A stretch of 13,346 bases of DNA from Bacillota bacterium (GTDB lineage Bacteria > Bacillota > Desulfotomaculia > Desulfotomaculales > JAJYZD01): NCBI GenBank assembly GCA_021800315.1, contig JAJYZD010000090.1, positions 1-13,346 on the forward strand. The letters are read 5' to 3'. The translations under genes and the position numbers were made by a program. The notes under the pieces were generated by a model. The model saw nothing but the letters and a program-made list of their open reading frames with translations. It was not told where the DNA came from and did no database searches. This document shows, in pieces, positions 1-7,560 of the stretch (positions are counted from its first letter, which is position 1; every line of letters starts with the position of its first letter).

Positions 1-148
1 ATACGCTGTATCCATTATTAACAGGTTCATGTTTTAGAATAACCGTATAATTCCGCATTATTAGAACAGCCGCCTTTCTTTTCGGTGAGCGTTTCCCTGC
101 CTGGGCTAAAAAACTCCAAGCAACCGGTACCAGCCGATCCTGCCCATA
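1..148. other. no recognisable feature
   Basis: AT-richer stretch at the window edge. I see no convincing coding frame, RNA gene or terminator in it. Confidence 0.4.
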
Positions 149-409
149 TTATACCTCTCGCCTGACCGATAGGCAACGAAAATCAGTATTACGGTTTTTT
201 CGAAGCACTTTCAGGACCGCCACCGCGATCAGCACTACCGCCCCGCCGCCGATGTATACCCACTTCCAAGGGAACGGCTTCGCCACCGGGGCGGGCTTCG
301 GCACGTGGACCGCCGGCGGGTTAGTGATTTTTATACATTCAAAATCGCCGGTATGCCTCACGTCGGTTAAATACATGCAAAACGTATAAAACGCCTTCTG
401 TTTGATCAA
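149..409 (-). pseudogene. C-terminal remnant of a membrane-anchored surface protein
   Basis: The last 50 or so residues read as a proline/lysine-rich spacer (VPKPAPVAKPFP), then one membrane segment (VYIGGGAVVLIAVAVLKVL), then a basic tail (RKNR). This is the usual C-terminal anchor layout of an exported protein. The first 25 or so residues overlap the end of the toxin gene in another frame and do not look like a signal peptide or a domain. I therefore read this as the 3' end of a larger gene whose body was lost near position 330, where the toxin-antitoxin unit joins. A short real membrane protein starting at an internal GTG near 303 is possible. No function can be assigned. Confidence 0.35.
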
Positions 410-623
410 CTTGTTTCTGACTTTTCTGGTATTCGACTCTTAGGATGACGCGAAACTCTCCGACACGAAGACGCCACAGATCCTCATGGCCTTTGAGTTT
501 TTTTAGATCAGCCGCCTGCGGACGACTGATCATCATGTCCAATGCCATCAAGATGCGTTTCTGAATGGACTTATCCAGCCCCTCCAGATCTTTTTGCGCA
601 CGCGCGGTCACAACAAGCTTCAC
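339..623 (-). CDS. RelE/ParE-family toxin
   Basis: The 94-residue protein has the size and layout of RelE/ParE toxins: an N-terminal strand (MKLVVTARAQKDLEGL), a helical hairpin, then the family signature LKKLKGHEDLWRLRVGEFRVI and a C-terminal strand ending in VFNRREAYRRF. RelE-type members cleave mRNA on the ribosome and ParE-type members poison gyrase; the sequence alone does not decide which. The start is GTG at 623 and overlaps the antitoxin stop by 4 bases (GTGA), so the two are translationally coupled with the antitoxin first, the usual order. No frameshift or truncation is visible. Confidence 0.85.
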   Translation of the reverse strand: MKLVVTARAQKDLEGLDKSIQKRILMALDMMISRPQAADLKKLKGHEDLWRLRVGEFRVILRVEYQKSQKQVDQTEGVLYVLHVFNRREAYRRF

Positions 624-883
624 AGACCAAGTTCCTTCTTAACCTGGCCCAACGTCTTGACACGTCCCATGATGATATCATTTTCCGCCTCTGCAATGGC
701 GGCCAGATCGTCATCATGCAACGGCTCATCATCCATAGGAGCTTTGGCCAAGAATTCTATCCACACCTCATCAGCGGAGTCTTTTGATACAAGCAGTACC
801 TCCAGCAGACGTTTCGCACTGGCGTTTTTCTTTTCCGGCAAGGCTTCCACCAGCCGATGTAGTTCGTCTTTTAATATACTCAT
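620..883 (-). CDS. antitoxin partner of the RelE/ParE toxin
   Basis: An 87-residue acidic protein directly upstream of the toxin. The start chosen is the internal ATG at 883, because AGGAGA lies 11 bases upstream on the minus strand; the longer reading back to 958 has no such site. The C-terminal half (DDEPLHDDDLAAIAEAENDI, then GRVKTLGQVKKELGL) is the acidic helix plus KELGL ending common in small antitoxins paired with RelE-like toxins, and should wrap around the toxin. The N-terminal 35 residues (ELHRLVEALPEKK) are helical and may dimerise or bind DNA, but no clear ribbon-helix-helix is seen. Probably autoregulated with the toxin. Confidence 0.75.
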   Translation of the reverse strand: MSILKDELHRLVEALPEKKNASAKRLLEVLLVSKDSADEVWIEFLAKAPMDDEPLHDDDLAAIAEAENDIIMGRVKTLGQVKKELGL

Positions 884-970
884 TGTTTTACTTGTCTCCT
901 CGTGGTCGATCTTATCCCGGTGCCCGAGCCATCGTCCACCGGTCAACCCCCTTCCCATGGGTCTGGCTAT

Positions 971-999
971 ATTCTACCTTATCCGCGGCTAGCGGGCAA
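971..999 (-). promoter_or_regulatory. putative sigma-A promoter of the toxin-antitoxin operon
   Basis: On the minus strand TTGCCC (994-999) and TAGAAT (971-976) are separated by exactly 17 bases, each close to the vegetative consensus. This places the start of transcription about 80 bases before the antitoxin ATG. Inferred from spacing only. Confidence 0.35.
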
Positions 1000-1005
1000 T
1001 GATTT

Positions 1006-1506
1006 TCACCCACCCTGCCACTGGCCCTGCGGGTTGAGGAACCGGTTCGGCGCCACCAGTTGGTCCAGCGGCATGTAGAAGGTCACCCCGGAGAACCTGG
1101 CCAGGCCCACCATCTGGCCGACCGGTATCTGGACCGTCACGTGGGCGTAGATTGACGTGCCGGGCACGACCCCCGGGTATCCTCCCGGCAGGGGCTGTCC
1201 CTGGTCGGACGGGCCAAAGACCACGAAATCGTCCACCGTGTACTGATTGCTGGGAATCCCCAGATCCAGGGAAAGCACGGCGTTGAACGTGTTCCGCGCC
1301 TCGTCCCGGTTGATCACCACCTGGTTGGCGCCGGCTTCGTCCGCGTACTGCACGCTGTACGAGTCGGCGCTGTTGGCCGCCTGCACCAAGGCTTGGTGCA
1401 GCCCCTGCGCCAGGTGGTTCTTGATGATCCAAAACCGCCAGACGAAGCCGACGGAGCCGGCAAAGATGACCAGGATTCCGGCGAGGAACACCAGGAGCAC
1501 GTACAA
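1006..1506 (-). CDS. TadE-like pseudopilin or membrane-anchored pilus-locus protein
   Basis: Last gene of the Tad-like block. An N-terminal hydrophobic helix (YVLLVFLAGILVIFAGSVGFVW) is followed by a short amphipathic stretch and about 130 residues of extracytoplasmic domain with glycine/proline-rich strands. Minor pilins of the TadE/TadF type have this layout, but no Pfam-level signature is certain. The TTG at 1506 is the first conventional start in frame and gives 166 residues, but it begins inside the hydrophobic helix. The frame is open 14 codons further upstream and reads FGRLWRSERGDVGLYVLL, a typical pseudopilin head, behind a perfect AGGAGG; the codon in start position there is ACG (1546-1548). 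The true protein is therefore probably 180 residues. Confidence 0.6.
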   Translation of the reverse strand: MYVLLVFLAGILVIFAGSVGFVWRFWIIKNHLAQGLHQALVQAANSADSYSVQYADEAGANQVVINRDEARNTFNAVLSLDLGIPSNQYTVDDFVVFGPSDQGQPLPGGYPGVVPGTSIYAHVTVQIPVGQMVGLARFSGVTFYMPLDQLVAPNRFLNPQGQWQGG

Positions 1507-1545
1507 GCCTACATCACCGCGCTCAGAACGCCAAAGTCTCCCGAA

Positions 1546-1563
1546 CGTAACTGCTCACCTCCT
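1546..1563 (-). promoter_or_regulatory. perfect Shine-Dalgarno placed before an ACG codon
   Basis: AGGAGG (1558-1563) is followed after 9 bases by ACG (1546-1548), in frame with the pseudopilin. No ATG, GTG or TTG in that frame lies at a proper distance; the GTG touching the Shine-Dalgarno is in another frame and stops after 11 codons. Either initiation is at ACG, or an ATG has mutated or was misread. Confidence 0.5.
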
Positions 1564-1572
1564 GAAGGGCAA

Positions 1573-1603
1573 GGGGCGGCCGGGCCTGCACCCGGCCCGC
1601 CCC
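1573..1603 (-). repeat. strong GC-rich hairpin between two genes of the block
   Basis: The arms GGGGCGGCCGGG (1573-1584) and CCCGGCCCGCCCC (1591-1603) pair over 12 bases with one bulged base around a 6-base loop. The hairpin fills the gap between the thioredoxin-fold gene and the pseudopilin. No T tract follows on either strand, so it is not a standard terminator; an RNA-stability or processing element is possible. Confidence 0.5.
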
Positions 1604-1612
1604 CCACCCCGG

Positions 1613-2173
1613 TTATTTTGCCGATTTTACTTCGGACGCCGCCGCGGCCCGGCCCACCGCCGCCTCCAGTTCCTCCCTCGTCGGCACCGTCGTCAGCACG
1701 TGCTGTACCGGCCGCCCGTTCTCGATCGTGTAGTACACCAGCATCGGCACCCGGGGAGCGTAGGCGTGCGCGTCCCCGGCCTGGAGCACCGCCGGCAGGG
1801 TGAGGTCGTACTCCTGCTCGAAGGCCGCCGTGTCCGCCTCGGCGCTCCTGAGGTCGGGCGAGCCGAAGTCGGTCGAGACCATGACCAGCGGTTTCGCCGG
1901 GCGCAGCTTTTGCAGCACGGCCTCCACCGCCTGCGCGTATTTCCCGGACGCCTCCGACCGGTCCACGAAGAGGAGCGGCGTGGCCGTGGCGTTCATGTAC
2001 GCCTGGTCGCCCTGCATGGTGTAGATAGGCACGAGGCTGTAGTCCGGCTTGACGGGTATCCCCATCGACCCGTTCCCGGCGGCACTGGTGCTCACGACGT
2101 GCATCACCAGAAGGATGGCCGCCAGGGCCGCGACGGCCCCGGCGGAAATCAGCACGATCTTTTTCCTCGGCAT
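1613..2173 (-). CDS. membrane-anchored thioredoxin-fold protein without cysteines
   Basis: The 186-residue protein has a lysine-rich N terminus, one membrane helix (about residues 6-28) and an outside domain. That domain reads as a thioredoxin fold: a strand ATPLLFVDRSEA (about 64-75), a helix, a strand KPLVMVSTDF (94-103), a helix, then RVPMLVYYTIENGRPVQHVL (141-160) with the cis-proline loop and following hairpin, and the last helix TREELEAAV. There is no cysteine in the whole protein, so it cannot act as a redox enzyme; a structural or binding role at the pilus base is more likely. Start ATG at 2173 behind AGGGTG, 18 bases after the cpaB stop, so it is in the same operon. The fold assignment is by eye. 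Confidence 0.6.
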   Translation of the reverse strand: MPRKKIVLISAGAVAALAAILLVMHVVSTSAAGNGSMGIPVKPDYSLVPIYTMQGDQAYMNATATPLLFVDRSEASGKYAQAVEAVLQKLRPAKPLVMVSTDFGSPDLRSAEADTAAFEQEYDLTLPAVLQAGDAHAYAPRVPMLVYYTIENGRPVQHVLTTVPTREELEAAVGRAAAASEVKSAK

Positions 2174-2191
2174 CGCGTCATCACCCTCTCT

Positions 2192-2992
2192 TCACTGTTT
2201 TGCGGCGCCCTGGCCGCCCTGAGCCGGCTGGGGCTGCTGCCGGGCTTGGCCCTGGGCCGGCTGTCCCGTCTGAGCGGAAGGCAGGCCCGGCCCAACGTTC
2301 CCCGGCGCCATGGTCGTCGCCGCGGAGCCGGCGTCATCCGGCGGCCAAGGCGACAGGGCCAGGATCAGGTGGGACGACTGCATCAGCGAAGCCAGTTCCG
2401 AGGCCTGCGCCGGCGTCACGGCGACCTCCACCGCCGCGGGCACGCCCGGGCTGCTGACCGGCGTCGCCCCGATGGTGTTGACCTGCCTGGCGCTGTCGAG
2501 GTCCGCGCCGCTGGAGTTGACCGACCTGACCACCCGCACATAGGCCAGCGCCGGACGGCCCGAGGCCGACACCGCGTTGTTGGTCGAGGTGAAGATGTCC
2601 ACCCTGTCCCCCGGCATCACGTCGCCGCCGTTCTCGAGGTTGACCGGCAGCCAGACCCCCACCTGGTCCTGGTCCAGCCCGTCCCGCTGCGGCTGGTCCG
2701 CGATGTCGTTCCGGGATATGGGCGTGCCGGCGGGGATCTCGTAGTCCACGGTCCTGCCGACGATCCCCTCCAGATCACCCTTCGTCAGGAGGGTCGGGGC
2801 CGCCTGGCCGCGCACCGGGACCACGGTCACGCTGCCGGCGTCGATGGGCTGGCCCGGCTGGATGTCCCGGGCGGCCACCAGGATGTCCGACTCCCTGGGA
2901 ACGCCGGCGTGGCCGGTGAGGTAGGCGCCGATGAAGCCCACGACGCCTATCAGGATGGAAACCATGACCGACTTCTGCTTGGGTTTGAGCAA
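2192..2992 (-). CDS. cpaB: Flp pilus assembly protein CpaB (SAF and RcpC domains)
   Basis: The 266-residue protein has one N-terminal membrane helix (about 8-27), an SAF domain (about 36-97: ILVAARDIQPGQPIDAG ending in IPAGTPISRNDI), an RcpC-like domain (about 110-212) with VWLPVNLENGGDVMPGDRVD, and a Gln/Pro-rich low-complexity tail (222-266). CpaB/RcpC proteins sit in the envelope around the Tad secretion channel and are thought to contact peptidoglycan. The start is TTG at 2992, supported by AGGGGG 8 bases upstream; an internal ATG at residue 10 would cut into the membrane helix. It begins 12 bases after the stop of the Ig-like protein fragment. The Gln/Pro tail is an addition to the core family. 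Confidence 0.9.
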   Translation of the reverse strand: MLKPKQKSVMVSILIGVVGFIGAYLTGHAGVPRESDILVAARDIQPGQPIDAGSVTVVPVRGQAAPTLLTKGDLEGIVGRTVDYEIPAGTPISRNDIADQPQRDGLDQDQVGVWLPVNLENGGDVMPGDRVDIFTSTNNAVSASGRPALAYVRVVRSVNSSGADLDSARQVNTIGATPVSSPGVPAAVEVAVTPAQASELASLMQSSHLILALSPWPPDDAGSAATTMAPGNVGPGLPSAQTGQPAQGQARQQPQPAQGGQGAAKQ

Positions 2993-3004
2993 AGGCAGTA
3001 CCCC

Positions 3005-4444
3005 CTAATTGATCGTGATGTAAGCGGTCTGCGACAGCTTGTCCCCGTACTGGTCGGTGACCGTCACCGTTATAGGATAGTTTCCGTTGGCATCGACGTT
3101 GTTCTGGATGCCGGAGAAGGTGACCTGGCCGTTCGACAGCGCGGCCGAGAAGACCTGGGGCGAGGAGCCGTCGGGAGCGGGCACCGGCGTGGAGAGCGTC
3201 GCCGTTCCGTTCACCGGGTTGCCGAACTGATCGAACGCACTCACGCGCACATTGAACGAGATGCCCTCGGTCCACCAGGACTGCTCGCCTATGACCGCCG
3301 GATTCACGGTCACCGTGACCTGGCCGTTCTGATTGACCGAGGCCGGCGTCACGTCGAACGGCTGGTTGAACGACTGGGACCCCGTGCTCGCCCACATGTA
3401 GTACCAGTTGCTTCCGCCGCCCGCCTCGTACGGCGTGGCCGAAACGGTGAACCTGCCGTTCTGGTCGGTTTCCACCACGCTTTCCCCGCTCCCGGTCCCC
3501 TCCCAGGCGTAGTAAATCCACTGCCAGTCGGGCACCGGCTGCCCCGATTCGGTGACCAACTCGCCGGACATGGTGACGGGGGTGCCGGCCGGCACGTTGA
3601 GCACGACGTTGTTCGTGAACTGAAAGGTGTTCGAGTAGTAAGGCCCGTAGGTATTGCCGTCGTAGCTGAGGGTCACGTCCGTTATTTCGTAGGGCTGCAG
3701 GGCCCCGTTCGTGACGTCGATCGTGTAGTACGAAAGCACCTTTCCCGTCGCGTTGTTCACGACCTCGAACTGGTACCGGCCCGGCGGAAAGTAATAGGCC
3801 GGCGTGTTGATCGTGGCCTGCTGGCCGGTCGGGCTGGGCGCCTGGACGCTCGTGAAAGGGGCCGGCCCCCCGCTCAGAGCGGCGCAGGTGATCGTGATGT
3901 TGTTCGGCACGTCGTTTTCGTCGTTCCAATACTGGTCAAGCACCGTCCACGTAATACCGTTGTCGCCCGGCGGTATCGGAGTGTTCAGGGTATAGTGCTG
4001 GATGCCGTTAACCGTGGTTTCGGATGTGTTGCTGCTGCCGTTCAGTCCCCAGGGGCTGGCGTAAGTGATCGGCCCCGGCTGCACGGTCACAAGGGCGCCG
4101 TTGAATGTCTGACCGCCGGCCACGGCCTGCAGCCAGTACGATCCTTTGCCCGTCGGACACAGATTGGCCTGGAACCGGCCTCCCGTCGCGGTGTAGGTGG
4201 TTTGGCTGCCCGCGCCGGCAAGTTGCACCGTGATCTGTGTCCCGCCCGGGACCGGGTTCCCCAGGCTGTTCAAGGCCGTCCCGGACGCCGTGATGGTGGT
4301 TCCGGCCGTGACGGTCGTGCCGGGCTGCACGGGGTTCCAGGCGATTTGCGCCACCGCCCCCGGCAGCACGGTCACCGTCAGTGCCGCGCACGTGCCGGTG
4401 AAGTTGCCGTCGATGTACAGTTCGGCCAGGACCGTCTGGGAACC
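3005..4444 (-). pseudogene. Ig-like repeat surface or secreted protein, N terminus missing
   Basis: The frame is open from the TAG at 3005 back to about 4444, where it runs into the cpaF sequence. Counting from the GTG at 4375 there are 456 residues with at least three bacterial Ig-like modules, at about 20-100, 260-345 and 365-456. Each has the turn G(N/Q)PVP or GNPVNG and strand pairs such as GRFTVSATPYEAG. Such domains occur in secreted or surface adhesins. No signal peptide or membrane anchor is present: upstream of 4375 the same frame continues in protein-like fashion (TVLAELYIDGNFTG) and then meets cpaF, so the real N terminus has been lost. It lies 12 bases before cpaB. Its role in the apparatus is unknown; translation could still start at the GTG, but export would fail. 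Confidence 0.7.
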
Positions 4445-5010
4445 AGCTTGGCGTTGAGGTTGGTGTTGCGCTCGTCCAGGGGCCGGCCCACCGGCTTGAT
4501 CAGGTTCTGGACGTAGTGCTCCAGGGCCTGGGGGGAGTCGAACCGGTACCCGGCGTCCTCGAGGTTGCCGTCCCGCTCGATGAAGCCCCGGTCGTGGGCG
4601 TCGTACACCACCTCGGTGACCGTCGAATCGGTCATGTACTCCTCCAGCGGCCCGTAGCCGAAGAGCTCCCGGCGGACCGCCTCGTACAGACGCTCCTTCT
4701 CCCGCGCCAGCAGGGGGTAGCCCCCGACGATCCCGCGCAGGACCTCCAGCGGGTTGGCGTCCTCCCGCGCGGCCGTCTCCCGGGCCAGCCGCTCCTTCAC
4801 CTCCGGCACGAGCGCCGGCAGGTCGGGCGCCGGAACTGCCGCGGCCGTCTCCACCCGGCCCAGCCGGGGCGGCTCCCGGTTGGCCCGGATCGAGTTGAGC
4901 GCGCGCAGCCGCAGGGCCCCGTCCCCCGGCTCCCTCTCCGCCGGGGCCGGAGCGCTCCGCGCCCGCTCGAACCGTATCCTCTCGTCGTTGAGGTCAACTC
5001 TGCGTCCCAA
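4378..5010 (-). pseudogene. cpaF: CpaF/TadA secretion ATPase, N-terminal part only
   Basis: CpaF is the VirB11-like hexameric ATPase that drives Tad pilus assembly. Here only the N-terminal region is present: a charged leader, then the family segment LFGYGPLEEYMTDSTVTEVV, VQNLIKPVGRPLDERN and TNLNAKL. Family members continue with PDGSR and the RecA-like motor (about 250 more residues with Walker A and B). Instead, after CTG at 4444-4446 the frame reads 21 unrelated residues, which are the out-of-frame reading of the Ig-like gene, and stops at 4378. No ATPase motif remains. The start is TTG at 5010 with GGAGGAGG 10 bases upstream, overlapping the end of tadZ by 17 bases. Reads as a deletion fusion or an assembly join. 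Confidence 0.85.
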
Positions 5011-6223
5011 TTGGCTGTTTCCTCCTCCCGAACAGTCTGAAGGGGAAGCCACGCTTCCCCTTGCCTTTCCCGGCCGGTTTGTAATCCGCGTGGGCGACCA
5101 GCGCCCCCAGCCGCCGCCACTCGTCGGTGTCGGCGCGCAGCGTGTGCGAGTCCACCTCGTTGCGGTACTTGTCCGGCTGCATGGGCAGGATCACGGCGGC
5201 TTTCATGCCCAGGGCCTCCTCGATCTTGCGCACGCTGATGCGGCTGCTCTCGCTGTACTTGTTGACGATGAGCAGGTACTTGCCCGTGTCCACCCCCACC
5301 GACCGGGCCTCCTCCACGTGCCGGACGCAGGCGTCCAGGGTGGGCTGGTACTGCTCCACGATGAAGAGCACGCGGTTGGCCCGGCGGATGGTGGCCAGCG
5401 TGGCCAGGTCGTTGAACCGGACGGTGAGGTCGGCCAGGACCACCGGGTGCTCCTCGTGCAGGGCGGCGTACATCGTGTAGACGTCGGACTCCTCCTCAAA
5501 GGGCAGGACGCCGCCGCCGGCCGGATAGACGGTCAGGCCGCTCCTGAGCGGCACGCGGACCCTGGCCAGGGCGGACGCGGCCATGCCCAGGTCGCCGCGC
5601 AGGTCCTGGATGCTGAGCGTGTCCATGCCCTCCCGGAAGGCCACCCCCAGGATCTTGGCGATGGACGGCTTGTCCTCGTCCAGGTCGACGACCGCGGACT
5701 TCACGCCGTAGCCGAGAAGCGCCGTGGCCAGGTAGGCGATGGTGGTGCTCTTGCCGGCGCCGCCGGCCCGGGTGAAGGCGCACACCAGCGGCTCGGCCTG
5801 GACCGCCCGCTGCTCGACGCCGGCGAGCGAAACCGGCGGGGCAGTCCTCTTTCTCTGCGGGACGAGCCTCACCGCCTGGGCGTAGGTGCGCGGATGCTCC
5901 AGCACCTCCACCACCTCGGACCCGTCCGCAATCCGGGGGATGATGTCGTAAACGCCCATGTTGACGGCGCTCTCCGCCACGCCGTCCATGGACGGCGCGA
6001 TGAGCACGACGCGCACGTCGCTCAGCCGCAGGGCGTGCATCACGCTCACCAGCCGCTCCGCGTCGGGCTCGAAGGCCTCGGAGAGGACCACCGTGTCGCC
6101 CGGGGAGGCGTGCCCCAGAACCGACGCGGTGTCGTGAGCCGCGGCGACCTCCACGTCGTCGGCCAGCTCGGCGCTCAGAAGGTCCGCCAGGCTGTCGCCG
6201 TACTCGGTCGCGGTTATGATCAC
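4994..6223 (-). CDS. tadZ: TadZ/CpaE-type pilus ATPase (receiver-like plus MinD/ParA-like)
   Basis: The 409-residue protein has an N-terminal receiver-like domain without the usual phosphorylation pocket (about 1-115, ending GVYDIIPRIADGSEVVEV) and a MinD/ParA-like ATPase (about 145-380). Visible motifs are the P-loop TRAGGAGKST (151-160), the switch region VVDLDEDKPSI and the Walker B strand VVLADLTV. TadZ/CpaE places the Tad machine at its site in the cell and recruits CpaF. The C-terminal tail is basic (KGKGKRGFPFRLFGRRK), perhaps touching the membrane. Start GTG at 6223, overlapping the upstream stop by 4 bases (GTGA) behind GGAGGAGGTG. It is intact, unlike its neighbours, and is a paralogue of the receiver part of the gene at 7485-8180. 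Confidence 0.88.
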   Translation of the reverse strand: MIITATEYGDSLADLLSAELADDVEVAAAHDTASVLGHASPGDTVVLSEAFEPDAERLVSVMHALRLSDVRVVLIAPSMDGVAESAVNMGVYDIIPRIADGSEVVEVLEHPRTYAQAVRLVPQRKRTAPPVSLAGVEQRAVQAEPLVCAFTRAGGAGKSTTIAYLATALLGYGVKSAVVDLDEDKPSIAKILGVAFREGMDTLSIQDLRGDLGMAASALARVRVPLRSGLTVYPAGGGVLPFEEESDVYTMYAALHEEHPVVLADLTVRFNDLATLATIRRANRVLFIVEQYQPTLDACVRHVEEARSVGVDTGKYLLIVNKYSESSRISVRKIEEALGMKAAVILPMQPDKYRNEVDSHTLRADTDEWRRLGALVAHADYKPAGKGKGKRGFPFRLFGRRKQPIGTQS

Positions 6224-6570
6224 CCCCTGTCACCTCCTCCTCTCGGAATTTGAATTTGCTCCACCAGTCTTCTGACCCGCAGGTCCACCTCCGCCAGGGA
6301 CAGGCGCGGTATCGCGCCCAGCAGGTTCTTCTCCAACGTCCCCCCTCCCCCGGTTTTGTTCAGGATCAAGTGTTCGTACCCGCCTTGGTCGATGTCGCCG
6401 TCCCCGACCACGCCGATCCGGACCGCACCCGGAACGCGGACCGCCTCCTGGCCGGCGTCGAGCACCAGCACCGCGTCCGGCACGAGCGCCCGGACCTGTT
6501 CCAGGATCGGCGCGGGGTCCGCCTCGCCGCTCCTGGTCGGGTCCAGGGGCAGCAGGTAGATCCCCTCCAC
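6220..6570 (-). pseudogene. C-terminal piece of the composite MinD-like ATPase
   Basis: This frame is the direct continuation of the 6616-7560 frame after one TAG codon (6616-6618): the codons between read VDSDWRCSGLAALRR and then VEGIYLLPLD. The piece has the second half of a MinD-like fold: a GIYLLPLDP strand, a Walker-B-like strand DAVLVLDAG, and EHLILNKTGGGG before the C-terminal helices. A separate product could start at the GTG at 6570, but 116 residues without a P-loop would not fold as an ATPase. It overlaps tadZ by 4 bases, so ribosomes reaching it would feed tadZ translation. Confidence 0.6.
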
Positions 6571-6615
6571 CCGCCGCAGGGCGGCCAGGCCGCTGCACCG
6601 CCAGTCGGAGTCGAC

Positions 6616-7560
6616 CTACCGGGCGGGCAGGCCCAGCCGCGGCCCCAGGGCCGGGTGACGGAAGTCGCAGTCCACCAGGACCACCTCGAAACGGCCGGCC
6701 AGGGCCCTGGCCGCCGCGAGCGCCACGGTGGACGCGCCGCAGCCGGCGCGCGGGGCTCCAAACACCAGGCAGTCGGCACCCCGGCCGCCCCCGCGTGGCC
6801 GGGCCCGCCTTATGAGGGGCGCCTCCGGACGGGCGCTTCCCGCGTCGGTCCGCTCTTGTGAGTTCCCGGCGGGACGTTCCTTTGCGGCCGGTGCCATCAG
6901 CCGCCGGGGTCCGGGAGACGGCGCGGCCGGCTCCTCCCCGGCTTGGTCCGGTGAGTCCTCCCGATCGTCGGGACAGAGAGCCACGCGGTCGCGGCCAGCT
7001 CTCTTGGCCTCGTACAGAGCGGCGTCGGCCCGCTTCAGGCCATCGGGCCCCGGGCCGGCCACACCTATGGAAACGGTGCCGGACAACGCGCCGGCATCCG
7101 TCTCCACCCTGGACTCCCGCCAGGCGGCGCGAATCTTCTCCGCGACGCCGACGGCGGCGTCCCGTGACGAGCCCGGCAGCAGCACCGCGAACTCCTCACC
7201 GCCGTAACGCACGCACACGTCCGTCTCGCGGACGTTCGCCAGAAGACAGCGGCCGAACGCGGCGAGCATCCGGTCGCCGGCGGCGTGGCCGTGGTTGTCG
7301 TTGATCTGATTGAAATGATCGAGGTCGCACATCAGCGCCGCGCAACGCCGATGGCCGGCCCCGTCCAGGTAGGAATCGAGAAACCTCCGGGTGCGGCAGC
7401 CGGTCAGCGGGTCCGTTTCGGACTCGGCCAGGAGTTCCCGAAGCCTGCTCCTCATCCGCCGTATGTCCCGCACCACGCCGGACGTCACCTCCGGCACGCA
7501 GGCGTCGGCCCCGGCCTCGAGGTAACCGCCGTCCGTGGAGCCGACGACGACCACCGGCAC
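6616..7560 (-). pseudogene. GGDEF domain plus first half of a MinD-like ATPase (middle piece of a broken gene)
   Basis: Counted from the GTG at 7560: the end of a receiver domain (1-45: VPVVVVGSTDGGYLEAGADA), a complete GGDEF domain (about 47-199), a Pro/Glu linker (200-262) and the start of a MinD-like ATPase (263-314). The GGDEF domain has the entry motif DPLTGCRTRRFL, the active site GGEEF (120-124) and the inhibitory site RETD (111-114) exactly five residues before it, so diguanylate cyclase activity with product inhibition is plausible. The P-loop GAPRAGCGAST lacks the GK lysine. The start is inside a receiver strand and the end is a TAG in mid-domain, so this is a fragment of a larger gene (about 6220-8180). 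A GGDEF joined to a TadZ-like ATPase is unusual. Confidence 0.7.

Noticed and set aside
983..993. Short CCGC/GCGG hairpin after the pseudopilin as a terminator
   Set aside because: Only four base pairs, no T tract, and it lies inside the putative promoter of the toxin-antitoxin unit.
1247..4516. A 1089-codon open frame on the plus strand
   Set aside because: It lies opposite the pseudopilin, thioredoxin-fold, CpaB and Ig-like genes, all with recognisable domains. Its translation is Arg/His/Gly-rich without domains, as expected for an antisense frame of GC-rich genes.
4754..6253. A 499-codon open frame on the plus strand
   Set aside because: Antisense to tadZ and cpaF, with low-complexity His/Gly/Val-rich translation and no motif.
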